64,000 nucleotides of DNA from Alopecurus myosuroides (GCA_028641055.1 CM054062.1:14689639-14753638); one strand, 5' to 3'. Numbered from the stretch's first letter, positions 48,302-58,842 are shown. Made by a program: numbers and translations. Notes: a model not told the origin generated them from the sequence alone.

Positions 48302-48903
48302 GTCGCAGATGCAGGAGTCCAATCAATTGGTCTGGAGCTGGTGAACGTTCACTTTTAGGCCCTGACATTGTTAAGGAAGCCGAGGAGAAAGTTCGTATCA
48401 TTCGTGACAATCTCAGGATTGCTCAATCTCGTTAGAAGAGCTATTATGATAGCAAGCACAGGGATATGATCTATGCACCTGGTGATAAGGCATATCTCCG
48501 TGTAACTCCCCTCAGAGGCACTCATCGTTTTGGTGTGAAAGGAAAGCTTGCACCAAGATACATTGGTCCCTTAAACATTCTCTCAAGGCGTGCAGAAAAT
48601 GCTTATCGTCTTGAACTTCCAGAAAAACTATCCAAAGTGCACGATGTGTTCCACGTGTCACAACTCAAGAAGTGTTTCAAAGATCCAGATCGTGCGGTTG
48701 ATCATGATTCCATTGAACTGCAAGATGATCTATCTTATGAGGAGCACCCTATTCGTATTCTCGATGAGACCGAGCGTAAGACTCGCAACAAGAGCACCAA
48801 GTTCTTGAAAGTGCAATGGTCGCATCATTCCGATAAAGAGGCAACGTGGGAGACCGAAGAGGATCTTCGCAAGAAGTATCCGGACCTTTTCACATCTCAG
48901 TAA
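48302..48903 (+). pseudogene. pol: Integrase C-terminus and chromodomain of element D
   Basis: This continues the reading of 37566-38658 after the copia insertion: GRRCRSPINWSGAGE, then TAG at 48433-48435 where the family expects CAG (SRQKSYYDS). Beyond it the frame is open from 48436: APGDKAYLRVTPLRG (integrase C-terminal fold), PRYIGPLNIL, VFHVSQLKKCF and a chromodomain (RKTRNKSTKFLKVQWSHHSDKEATWE) before the TAA. Chromodomains direct chromovirus integration toward modified histones. This feature, together with domain order, places the family among chromoviruses (Tekay-like). Confidence 0.9.
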
Positions 48904-48924
48904 GGAATCTCGGGGCGCGATTCC

Positions 48925-48941
48925 TTCAAGGGGGGGCGTTT
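48925..48941 (+). other. Polypurine tract of element D
   Basis: TTCAAGGGGGGGCGTTT lies immediately before the 3' LTR start (TGTAACATCC at 48942). Confidence 0.85.
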
Positions 48942-49755
48942 TGTAACATCCAAGTATGAAAACTACCTAGTGTTTCTGTTCCTTGTTTAATTTATGCAAT
49001 GCATCATGGCATCATCCTCATCTTATGTTCTGTTGCATTGTTTTCTTAATGAAATTCAATCTTTAATCAACAGTTGTTTTCATACTTGTCTATTACAATA
49101 TTTTCAAATAAATAATTGCAAATCAAAAACCTCATTTTGCTTCCAAACAATTCATTGTTGATCACTTCTCAAATTGTTGCTTTAAACCAAACAAATATTT
49201 CAATCAATTAATTCTATTTCACTCCAATTTCAAATCCAATGTATTTCAATCAGCACCTATTTGAAACCATGAAATTCACCCAACAATTGTAATCCTTAAA
49301 CACATTAATTCTTAGGGGTAACCCTATTAAAATTGGTGTTTCAATATTGTGTTTAATATTAAAAATTCATCCAATTTGATTTCAAATACAAACATTATTT
49401 TAAAATGTCAATTTTTGAAATCCAATCTTGGAAAATGGTTTCCTTTTACCTAATTAGCTTAAACTAATTTTTCTGTAATTTTTATCAACCAGAACCTTTA
49501 CATTTTCTTCCAAATTCTGTTTCAGCAAAAAAAAATAAAGCAGAAAAATAAAAAAATAAGCAAAACGCAGCGCGCGCGCGGCAGATAACGCTACCCAACC
49601 CACCTATCCTACGCGCGCGCCAGCCCAGCCCAACTAAACTCCCCCGTACCGCTTGGAGATTCGTGCCCCCCTTCTTTCTGAAGTACGGCAGCATCCCCGA
49701 GCGCCACCGCACCCCCGCGCGCGACTCCGGCGGCCACCAGCACCCCGTACCCCCC

Positions 49756-49795
49756 TATAAGATCCCCACTGAACCCTAGGAGCTAACCCTAACCC
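49756..49795 (+). promoter_or_regulatory. Predicted LTR promoter: TATA box and telo-box
   Basis: CCCCTATAAGATCC is followed about 30 bp downstream by AACCCTAACCC, so the telo-box sits close to the expected transcription start. The same pair occurs at 54261-54300 and, inverted, near 25205-25243. Confidence 0.6.
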
Positions 49796-50310
49796 CTAGG
49801 CCCTCGCTCCCCGCGCCGCGCCTCCATTTTCTCTCCTCACAGTCGCTCTCCCCCTCTCTGATCTCCACCCCGACGACCACCGCCTGAATACACCCTCGCC
49901 GCCGTCGCCATGCCGCTTCCCTCTCCTATCTGAGCGTGGGAACGAAACCCCCTCGGTCTCCGCTCGCGTTTGGACACCGCCGCCAAGCACGCCGTCGACC
50001 AGATCCTCGCCGCCGTCCTCGTTCCCTCCGCGGCAGTCCTCCGTCGTCAGAACCACCACGGCAACCTCCTGGTGAGCCACCGTGCGCCCCTTTCCCTCTC
50101 CCTCTGCTTGCTCACGTATCTGCACCGCACCCTTGCACGATCTGCACACCTCCAGCAACCACCGCAGCAGCACGGCGTGCTAGCTCGCCGCCGTTTAGCC
50201 GCGCTCCTCTGTCAGCCGCGGAAGCGTTTGGTCGTCAGAGTTTCAGATCCTCCACTGAAACCTTAACCTCCCCGCGCTTCTGTACCTGACAAGCGACGCT
50301 CACTCACCGT

Positions 50311-50356
50311 ACTGGTTGAGTCTAACACTTGCGAGCGAGGGGTCGCGGGTTCGAAT
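50311..50356 (+). other. tRNA-like box A/box B module in X LTR
   Basis: ACTGGTTGAG at 50311 and GGGTTCGAAT starting exactly 36 nt later (50347). CGCG on each side of the box B loop can pair. It lies about 240 nt downstream of the LTR splice-donor-like site, as in Y and Z. Confidence 0.55.
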
Positions 50357-51582
50357 CGCGGCCTCGCGGGATTAATTCCCCACACCTTTTTTTCGTTGTA
50401 GGGCTGACAGGCGTGGCCCACGCTGCAGTGACAGCCACGGCCACGCAAGCGTTCCTTCTGCCACGCTGGCTAGGGCCCACGGGTCAGCGTCTGTGGCTAG
50501 CTACCCGTGCGGTACCAAATGCCTCTGCAAGTTTCTGTTAATCCAAAATCATTTTAAATAACAGAATAAAGCAATAAACTTTAAAAATCAATAACTTTTA
50601 AACCATAAGTCTAATAAATAAAACTTGTATATGTTTATTGCGACAAATTTCATAATCTTTCCAACTAACCTATTTGTGTTCTGTTTTGAGTTTTCAAAAT
50701 ACATTTAAAATTCAAATTTGAATAATTCAAATGTAATTTGCAATAATTCATAAATAATTCATATTAATTCCAAATAAGTCAAATAAACTATGTTTTTCAC
50801 ACCTTTTTGAATATCTTATTCAAATATAAATTTTGTTTCCTTGTTTGAATAATTTAAATTGCCGAAATAATTTAATACTTGTTTAATTCAATTAAAATTT
50901 GATAAAATCATAACTTGCTTAATATAAAATATTTTTGGACATGCAAAATATGTTTTCAAACCATCAAAGTGTGAACTTTTCAAATGTGAATTTGAAATTA
51001 TGATTTGAACAAATAAAATTCAAACAATATTTAAGCTTGTTTTAAATTCAATTAAAACTTGTTTAATATTGTTTAATTCATAATAAATTCATCCTAATTC
51101 AAATTTCAAAATGTGAAACATGTAATCCAACTAAAATTTGATGTTCTTTTCAAATATAAATTTTGTTAATTGTGTTGCACACTATAATTTGGTGAAAACA
51201 ATAATGGTATGTGTGGCATGTTTAAGTAACCAAAATTTTCCAAACTTAATAAATAAGTTCTAAACTTGTTTTATTTCCTTTTCCTTTGCATCTATCATTG
51301 TTATTTATTGTTATCTGTTGATATCTTGTCATCATCATCATGCATGCATCATGATAACAACTATCACATAATAAATAATTGTAAATCATTTGTTTCCACT
51401 TATTTTCAATGGATCTTTCCATATGCAACCCTTGCATATGGGTCCATTTAATTTGTGCTATCATGTTAGAAAGTTTATTTTGATGCAACCATTAACTTGT
51501 CATGCATCATATTGATTGTGCACAATGCCATGGCAATGATTGTTTACATTCCTGTTTTGTTTGTTTGCTTCTTCTCGAATAG

Positions 51583-51660
51583 ACGACGACGTTGAGGCAG
51601 ACGACCTTTACAGCACCCCTTCTGAGGATCTAGCTCAGTACCCGGCTGTTGAGTTTGCAG
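51583..51660 (+). other. Candidate 78-nt micro-exon in X LTR
   Basis: It is preceded by a pyrimidine-rich TTTGCTTCTTCTCGAATAG acceptor and followed by CAG-GCAAGT, the consensus of GC-AG introns. Its sense frame reads acidic residues (DDDVEADDLYSTPSEDLAQY) and stays open into the terminal block at 52888. The flanking sites are conserved in Z (about 3200-3256) and, for the donor, Y. Confidence 0.4.
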
Positions 51661-52406
51661 GCAAGTTATCACTCACATGAACCATTGTGTTCCTTTCAAC
51701 CCTGGTTACCGATACTTTCCGTTGTCTATTCTTGCTAGCCTTAGTGGTAGTTGTTTCTGTTACGAACCTATCACATGAATCCTTTAACCCTGATATTGCC
51801 TCACCACCCCTCCTACAACCCTATTGATTGAGCCATTGTCTTACTAGCATGCTTAGGTTGTTTGCTCGAGTATGTTACCCGTTACTTTCAGTTACTATAT
51901 TTCATTATGTTCTGGGGGCTCGATATTTAATCAATCAATCAATCATGCTAATGTTATTACTGTTAATAATAATTTGATGATAAGGCACCGGCAGGAGGCC
52001 CTGTGTGGTTTTGAGGCCTGCTAGTGTCGACCCTAATAGGAAAAGGGTCTTGTCTACTGATCCATGATGAGCGCACTACCCGCATGTGGGAAGCGAGTAT
52101 GGGCGCCCCCCTCAATTTGATTCGATTCGCATCTCGTCCAAATCATCTCATTTAGTTCGTGCTTTCTATTTTCCGCATGCATGTTTTTGCGAGCCCAGCG
52201 CAGGGTGGAACTTTTGTAGTCGGCATATAGGGGGACACGGTCTTAGAGTGCTATGAGGGTCCCTTTTCTTCGGGGCTTGATTAGCCGTGCGCCCAAGGTG
52301 CTTTGGGCTTGATGCGGAGAAGAGTTGAGTTGTGTTGAGTGCCCCGCTTGGTGGGAGGCATCCCATCTGGCGGGTTATTCATACGTGTACGGCCAAATTG
52401 GTGCAA

Positions 52407-52433
52407 CCCTGCAGGGATAATCTTCTCGAGAAG
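52407..52433 (+). other. Conserved palindromic block in X LTR
   Basis: CCCTGCAGGG (52407-52416) and CTTCTCGAGAAG (52422-52433) are perfect palindromes six bases apart, followed by CCGTG..CCGCGGTTA. In element A the second is CTTTTCGAAAAG, still a perfect palindrome. Confidence 0.65.
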
Positions 52434-52843
52434 CCGTGTTTTCCGCGGTTATGGATTACTTGGTGAAAGTACTGGCTAACAAGTACTCAGGACAACTTCA
52501 ACTTAATGATCAATCATGTTTCACCCAATGATTAATAATTTGACTAGTAATAGGTTATTCACACAATAACTTGATTCATCTTAATCCAACTGTGTGAGTT
52601 ATCCTCGGATTGCTTCTTTGGATAAGGGGCGAGATCCAGGATGGGTTTGTTTGATGTTATCTTTCAGTTGGTTACAACACTCGATCTTATCCCCTTTCTG
52701 ATAGTTGGATATGATAGAATCTCTGTAGTTGGTTAGCGTAGCCAGTTGCAACATCTTATATATCCCCTTCTTTCCGTTGAACCCAAGTCATCTGTGCTTG
52801 TGTTGACGGGTTATACTTTGGTGAACTGTGAGTCTTGCTTGCC

Positions 52844-53110
52844 AGTACTTGGATGTACTGACCCCGTTGGGGCTGTGGTTTACGCAGACTACGACTACGG
52901 CTACGATGACCACCAGGATGGCTACTTCGTGGAGTTTGACGAGACTGCAGACGAGTAGTTAGCTGGACCAGGGCTGGATCCAGGACCTACGTGGATGGGC
53001 TTCGTCTTCTTTATTTTCTCCGGCTTCTTAAGCCTGTTGGATTTGTCTGTACCCAGACACCTTTGATTGCTTCCGCTGATGTAATGAATGCTATGTTGGG
53101 ACATGTGTCC
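52844..53110 (+). other. Stem-loop series near the 3' end of X LTR
   Basis: AGTAC-TTGGAT-GTACT (52844-52859), CCCC-GTT-GGGG (52862-52872), GGCTT-CTT-AAGCC (53022-53034), GTCTG-TACC-CAGAC (53045-53058) and GGAC-ATGT-GTCC (53099-53110). Other LTR subfamilies keep the stems with changed base pairs. Between them, the frame ending GYFVEFDETADE stops at 52956-52958. Confidence 0.6.
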
Positions 53111-53437
53111 TCTGGATGTTTGTATTTGCTATCTCTGCCTTAGTGAAGGCCATTTGCAACCTTATTTCAATCTTTTGTGTCTTAGAGATAAGTTGTGATC
53201 ATCATTCGTTCCAAGCTGTTGACGTACAGTGCGTGATTGATATGAAGTACGTCGACAGTAGTGCCTATGACTTCTAGTGGATAGTTTACATCGACGGTGG
53301 AATAGCAGGGCTTGTGTTGTCGCGCATAAGCGCAGGCCTACCAGGAAGCTGGGACGTGGGAGCAGTTATGCCCCATAATCCAAGCACCTGCTATCCAGTT
53401 CGTACGATGAGTATCCCTTAGAAGCCAGGGTGCGACA

Positions 53438-53443
53438 AAGTTT
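53438..53443 (+). other. Six-base scar joining two X LTRs
   Basis: AAGTTT separates the end of one LTR (GCGACA, 53437) from the start of the next (TGTAAC, 53444). AA equals the LTR-to-primer-site spacer of this family and GTTT equals the bases between polypurine tract and LTR (48938-48941). Confidence 0.8.
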
Positions 53444-56400
53444 TGTAACATCCAAGTATGAAAACTACCTAGTGTTTCTGTTCCTTGTTTAATTTATGCA
53501 ATGCATCATGGCATCATCCTCATCTTATGTTCTGTTGCATTGTTTTCTTAATGAAATTCAATCTTTAATCAACAGTTGTTTTCATACTTGTCTATTACAA
53601 TCTTTTCAAATAAATAATTGCAAATCAAAAACCTCATTTTGCTTCCAAACAATTCATTGTTGATCACTTCTCAAATTGTTGCTTTAAACCAAACAAATAT
53701 TTCAATCAATTAATTCTATTTCACTCCAATTTCAAATCCAATGTATTTCAATCAGCACCTATTTGAAACCATGAAATTCACCCAACAATTGTAATCCTTA
53801 AACACATTAATTCTTAGGGGTAACCCTATTAAAATTGTTGTTTCAATATTGTGTTTAATATTAAAAATTCATCCAATTTGATTTCAAATACAAACATTAT
53901 TTTAAAATGTCAATTTTTGAAATCCAATCTTGTAATGTGGTTTCTAATTACCTAATTAGCTTAACTAAATTTTTCTGGAATTTTTCTTAAGCTAAAACCT
54001 AGCTTTTTCTTCCAAAAGCAAAACTACAAAAAAAAATAAAACAGAAAGAAAAAATAAAACGAGCAGCACCTAACGCAGCGCGCGGCAGATAGCAGCGGCC
54101 CAGCCCAACCTAGCTTACGCGCGCGCAAGCCCAACCCTCCTAAGCGCCGCGTACCGCTTCGAGATTCGTTCCGTCTTCTTTTTGAAGTACGGCAGAAAAT
54201 CGGCCGGCGCCACCGCGGCACCGCGCGCGACTCCGGCGGCCACCAGCACCCCGTACCCCCTATAAGATCCCCACTGAACCCTAGGAGCTAACCCTAACCC
54301 CTAGGCCCTCGCTCCCCGCGCCGCGCCTCCATTTTCTCTCCTCGCAGTCGCTCTCCCCCTCTCTGATCTCCACCCCGACGACCACCGCCTGAATACACCC
54401 TCGCCGCCGTCGCCATGCCGCTTCCCTCTCCTATCTGAGCGTGGGAACGAAACCCCCTCGGTCTCCGCTCGCGTTTGAACACCGCCGCCAAGCACGCCGT
54501 CGACCAGATCCTCGCCGCCGTCCTCGTTCCCTCCGCGGCAGTCCTCCGTCGTCAGAACCACCACGGCAACCTCCTGGTGAGCCACCGTGCGCCCCTTTCC
54601 CTCTCCCTCTGCTTGCTCACGTATCTGCACCGCACCCTTGCACGATCTGCACACCTCCAGCAACCACCGCAGCAGCACGGCGTGCTAGCTCGCCGCCGTT
54701 TAGCCGCGCTCCTCTGTCAGCCGCGGAAGCGTTTGGTCGTCAGAGTTTCAGATCCTCCACTGAAACCTTAACCTCCCCGCGCTTCTGTACCTGACAAGCG
54801 ACGCTCACTCACCGTACTGGTTCAGTCTAACACTTGCGAGCGAGGGGTCGCGGGTACGAATCGCGGCCTCGCGGGATTAATTCCCCACACCTTTTTTTCG
54901 TTGTAGGGCTGACAGGCGTGGCCCACGCTGCAGTGACAGCCACGGCCACGCAAGCGTTCCTTCTGCCACGCTGGCTAGGGCCCACGGGTCAGCGTCTGTG
55001 GCTAGCTACCCGTGCGGTACCAAATGCCTCTGCAAGTTTCTGTTAATCCAAAATCATTTTAAATAACAGAATAAAGCAATAAACTTTAAAAATCAATAAC
55101 TTTTAAACCATAAGTCTAATAAATAAAACTTGTATATGTTTATTGCTCCAAATTTCATAATCTTTCCAACTAACCTATTTGTGTTCTGTTTTGAGTTTTC
55201 AAAATACATTTAAAATTCAAATTTGAATAATTCAAATGTAATTTGCAATAATTCATAAATAATTCATATTAATTCCAAATAAGTCAAATAAACTATGTTT
55301 TTCACACCTTTTTGAATATCCTATTCAAATATAAATTTTGTTTCCTTGTTTGAATAATTTAAATTGCCTAAATAATTTAATACTTGTTTAATTCAATTAA
55401 AATTTGATAAAATCATAACTTGCTTAATATAAAATATTTTTGGACATGCAAAATATGTTTTCAAACCATCAAAGTGTGAACTTTTCAAATGTGAATTTGA
55501 AATTATGATTTGAACAAATAAAATTCAAACAATATTTAAGCTTGTTTTAAATTCAATTAAAACTTGTTTAATATTGTTTAATTCATAATAAATTCATCCT
55601 AATTCAAATTTCAAAATGTGAAACATGTAATCCAACTAAAATTTGATGTTCTTTTCAAATATAAATTTTGTTAATTGTGTTGCACACTATAATTTGGTGA
55701 AAAAAATAATGGTATGTGTGGCATGTTTAAGTAACCAAAATTTTCCAAACTTAATAAATAAGTTCTAAACTTGTTTTATTTCCTTTTCCTTTGCATCTAT
55801 CATTGTTATTTATTGTTATCTGTTGATATCTTGTCATCATCATCATGCATGCATCATGATAACAACTATCACATAATAAATAATTGTAAATCATTTGTTT
55901 CCACTTATTTTCAATGGATCTTTCCATATGCAACCCTTGCATATGGGTCCATTTAATTTGTGCTATCATGTTAGTCAGTTTATTTTGATGCAACCATTAA
56001 CTTGTCATGCATCATATTGATTGTGCACAATGCCATGGCAATGATTGTTTACATTCCTGTTTTGTTTGTTTGCTTCTTCTCGAATAGACGACGACGTTGA
56101 GGCAGACGACCTTTACAGCACCCCTTCTGAGGATCTAGCTCAGTACCCGGCTGTTGAGTTTGCAGGCAATTTATCACTCACATGAACCATTGTGTTCCTT
56201 TCAACCCTGGTTACCGATACTTTCCGTTGTCTATTCTTGCTAGCCTTAGTGGTAGTTGTTTCTGTTACGAACCTATCACATGAATCCTTTAACCCTGATA
56301 TTGCCTCACCGCCCCTCCTACAACCCTATTGATTGAGCCAGTGTCTTACTAGCATGCTTAGGTTGTTTGCTCGAGTCTGTTACCCGTTACTTTCAGTTAC

Positions 56401-57941
56401 TATATTTCATTATGTTCTGGGGGCTCGATGTTTAATCAATCAATCAATCATGCTAATGTTATTACTGTTAATAATAATTTGATGATAAGGCACCGGCAGG
56501 AGGCCCTGTGTGGTTTTGAGGCCTGCTAGTGTCGACCCTAATAGGAAAAGGGTCTTGTCTACTGATCCATGATGAGCGCACTACCCGCATGTGGGAAGCG
56601 AGTATGGGCGCCCCCCTCAATTTGATTCGATTCGCATCTCGTCCAAATCATCTCATTTAGTTCGTGCTTTCTATTTTCCGCATGCATGTTTTTGCGAGCC
56701 CAGCGCAGGGTGGAACTTTTGTAGTCGGCATATAGGGGGACACGGTCTTAGAGTGCTATGAGGGTCCCTTTTCTTCGGGGCTTGATTAGCCGTGCGCCCA
56801 AGGTGCTTTGGGCTTGATGCGGAGAAGAGTTGAGTTGTGTTGAGTGCCCCGCTTGGTGGGAGGCATCCCATCTGGCGGGTTATTCATACGTGTACGGCCA
56901 AATTGGTGCAACCCTGCAGGGATAATCTTCTCGAGAAGCCGTGTTTTCCGCGGTTATGGATTACTTGGTGAAAGTACTGGCTAACAAGTACTCAGGACAA
57001 CTTAAACCTAATGATACACAATCTCACACCCCATGATTACAATTTGACTAGTAATAGGATTATTGTCACAATAATTTGTTTCATCCTAATCCAACTGTGT
57101 GAGTTATCCTCGGATTGCTTCTTTGGATAAGGGGCGAGTTCCAGGATGGGTTTGTTTGATGTTATCTTTCAGTTGGTTACAACCCTCGATCTTATCCCCT
57201 TTCTGATAGTTGGAAGTGATAGAATCTCTGTAGTTGGTTAGTGCAGCCAGTTGCAGCATCTTATATATCCCCTTCTTTTCGCTGAACCAAGTCATATGTG
57301 CTTGTGTTGACGGGCTATACTTTGGTTAACTGTGAGTCTTGCTTGCCAGTACTTGGATGTACTGACCCCGTTGGGGCTGTGGTTTACGCAGACTACGACT
57401 ACGGCTACGATGACCACCAGGATGGCTACTTCGTGGAGTTTGACGAGACTGCAGACGAGTAGTTAGCTGGACCAGGGCTGGATCCAGGACCTGCGTGGAT
57501 GGGCTTCGTCTTCTTTATTTTCTCCGGCTTCTTAAGCCTGTTGGATTTGTCTGTACTCAGACACCTTTGATTGCTTCCGCTGATGTAATGAATGTTATGT
57601 TGGGACATGTGTCCTCTGGATGATTGTATTTGCTATCTCTGCCTTAGTGAAGGCCATTTGCAACCTTATTTCAATCTTTTGTGTCTTAGAGATAAGTTGT
57701 GATCATCATTCGTTCAAAGCTGTTGACGTACCGTGCGTGATTGATATGAAGTACGTCGACAGTAGTGCCTATGACTTCTAGTGGATAGTTTACATCGACG
57801 GTGGAATAGCAGGGCTTGTGTTGTCGCGCATAAGCGCAGGCCTACCAGGAAGCTGTGACGTGGGAGCAGTTATGCCCCATAATCCAAGCACCTGCTATCC
57901 AGTTCGTACGATGAGTATCCCTTAGAAGCCAGGGTGCGACA
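53444..57941 (+). repeat. X LTR (5' LTR of the truncated element X2)
   Basis: 4498 bp, nearly identical to 48942-53437, with the same promoter (TATAAG 54261), donor, tRNA-like module (54816-54861, box B mutated to GGGTACGA), micro-exon and hairpins (e.g. 57526-57538, 57549-57562, 57603-57614). It is followed by AA and a primer site, so it functions as a 5' LTR. Confidence 0.9.
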
Positions 57942-57943
57942 AA

Positions 57944-57955
57944 TGGTATCAGAGC
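57944..57955 (+). other. Primer binding site of X2
   Basis: TGGTATCAGAGC, two bases after the LTR end. A leader of about 365 nt follows, matching those of D and E1. Confidence 0.9.
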
Positions 57956-58319
57956 CTGTCTGCCTGTAGGATCCCTTTTTACTGGTCGCAGTTGAGTCTA
58001 GAAACTATTTTGTAGCTATATAGGAAAAATGAAACGTGAGAGTAGGAATTCTGCCATTTTTTTTCTTTCCCCACCCACCCACCCTTTTCTGGTAAGGAAG
58101 TGCAACGATGTTTTCTGTTCTCACCTAAACTTTCAACTTAGGATTTCACGTGTTTTGGGTTCTCTGTAGTACCTCAGGACTTTTGGTCTAGAGTTTCCCG
58201 ATGTTGCTTCAATATCCTGTTCTTTTCAACATCCTTTTCGTCCGTTGAACCTTGTTGTTGTTTTCCACATCCTTTTTCTTCTACCGGAGTCTAATCGAAA
58301 CTTCCCCGATCATCTGCAG

Positions 58320-58842
58320 ATGGATCTCAGGTTCTACCCGCAGGTGGTTCGGATGACTCGCTGTGAGAGCACCGCCGGTTATCCGGAGATGCTGAGGGAC
58401 ATGGTTACCTATCTGGGGTTCCGTTGGGCACCAGAGTACCAGGTCTACGAGCAGCAGCGAGAGTTTGACCAGACCTGCTACCGGGCTATCGTCTACATTC
58501 TGTCGGATGATGGCAGGAGCATTGCCCACCGCTACGAGGCAGTAGGTTCCACAGTGGATATGGCCGTGCAGCAGGCAGCGTACGTGAGTCTCACCGTCCT
58601 CCGTGCTGACTACTGGGGGTTTGATGATTCCATCTATCGTCACATCCCCCGTGGTTACATCACGGCAGCGGGAGTTCACTTCACCCTCCACAGCAACCTG
58701 GATACCTACGAGTCTGATAGCTCCAGGCTGCACACCACTGCCCAGTTCGTGAGACACAGTGACGCAGTTGCTTCCGCACTTTCTCAGGAGTTAGCCTCAG
58801 TCAGGGAGCAGCTCCGCCTTGCTCTCACCCGTCTGGCGACGT
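58320..58842 (+). pseudogene. Accessory ORF of X2, 3'-truncated by fusion to LTR
   Basis: From MDLRFYPQVV at 58320 the sequence follows the D accessory ORF for about 174 codons (to ..LALTRLAT). At about 58842/58843 it runs into LTR sequence starting GCCGTGTTTTCCGCGG. The frame continues only 15 codons into the LTR. Gag and all of pol are deleted, consistent with illegitimate recombination between the internal region and the 3' LTR. Confidence 0.88.

Larger units (their letters stand above)
31048..53437 (+). mobile_element. Gypsy element D (Tekay-like chromovirus), defective, split by a copia element
   Basis: Plus-strand element: 5'-truncated 5' LTR (31048-33445), primer site, accessory ORF, gag, protease, RT, RNase H, integrase, chromodomain, polypurine tract and a full 3' LTR (48942-53437). 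A 9.6-kb copia element sits inside the integrase at 38659-48296. Damage includes a gag stop at 34941, a shift near 35705, a shift near 37565, and an integrase stop at 48433. The 5' LTR resembles subfamily Y while the 3' LTR is X, so the element is recombinant. Confidence 0.9.
48942..53437 (+). repeat. 3' LTR of element D, subfamily X (reference copy)
   Basis: 4496 bp, TGTAACATCC..GGTGCGACA. In order it holds an AT-rich U3, TATAA (49756-49760), telo-box repeat AACCCTAACCC (49785-49795), a GC-rich block, a CTG-GTGAGC donor (50071/50072), a tRNA-like module (50311-50356), an AT-rich block, a TAG acceptor with 78-nt candidate micro-exon (51583-51660), palindromic block (52407-52433), stem-loop series (52844-53110) and an acceptor GCAG at 52887. 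ORFs of 60-125 codons on either strand repeat in all X copies, are mostly antisense to the inferred transcript, and are not called as genes. Confidence 0.92.
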
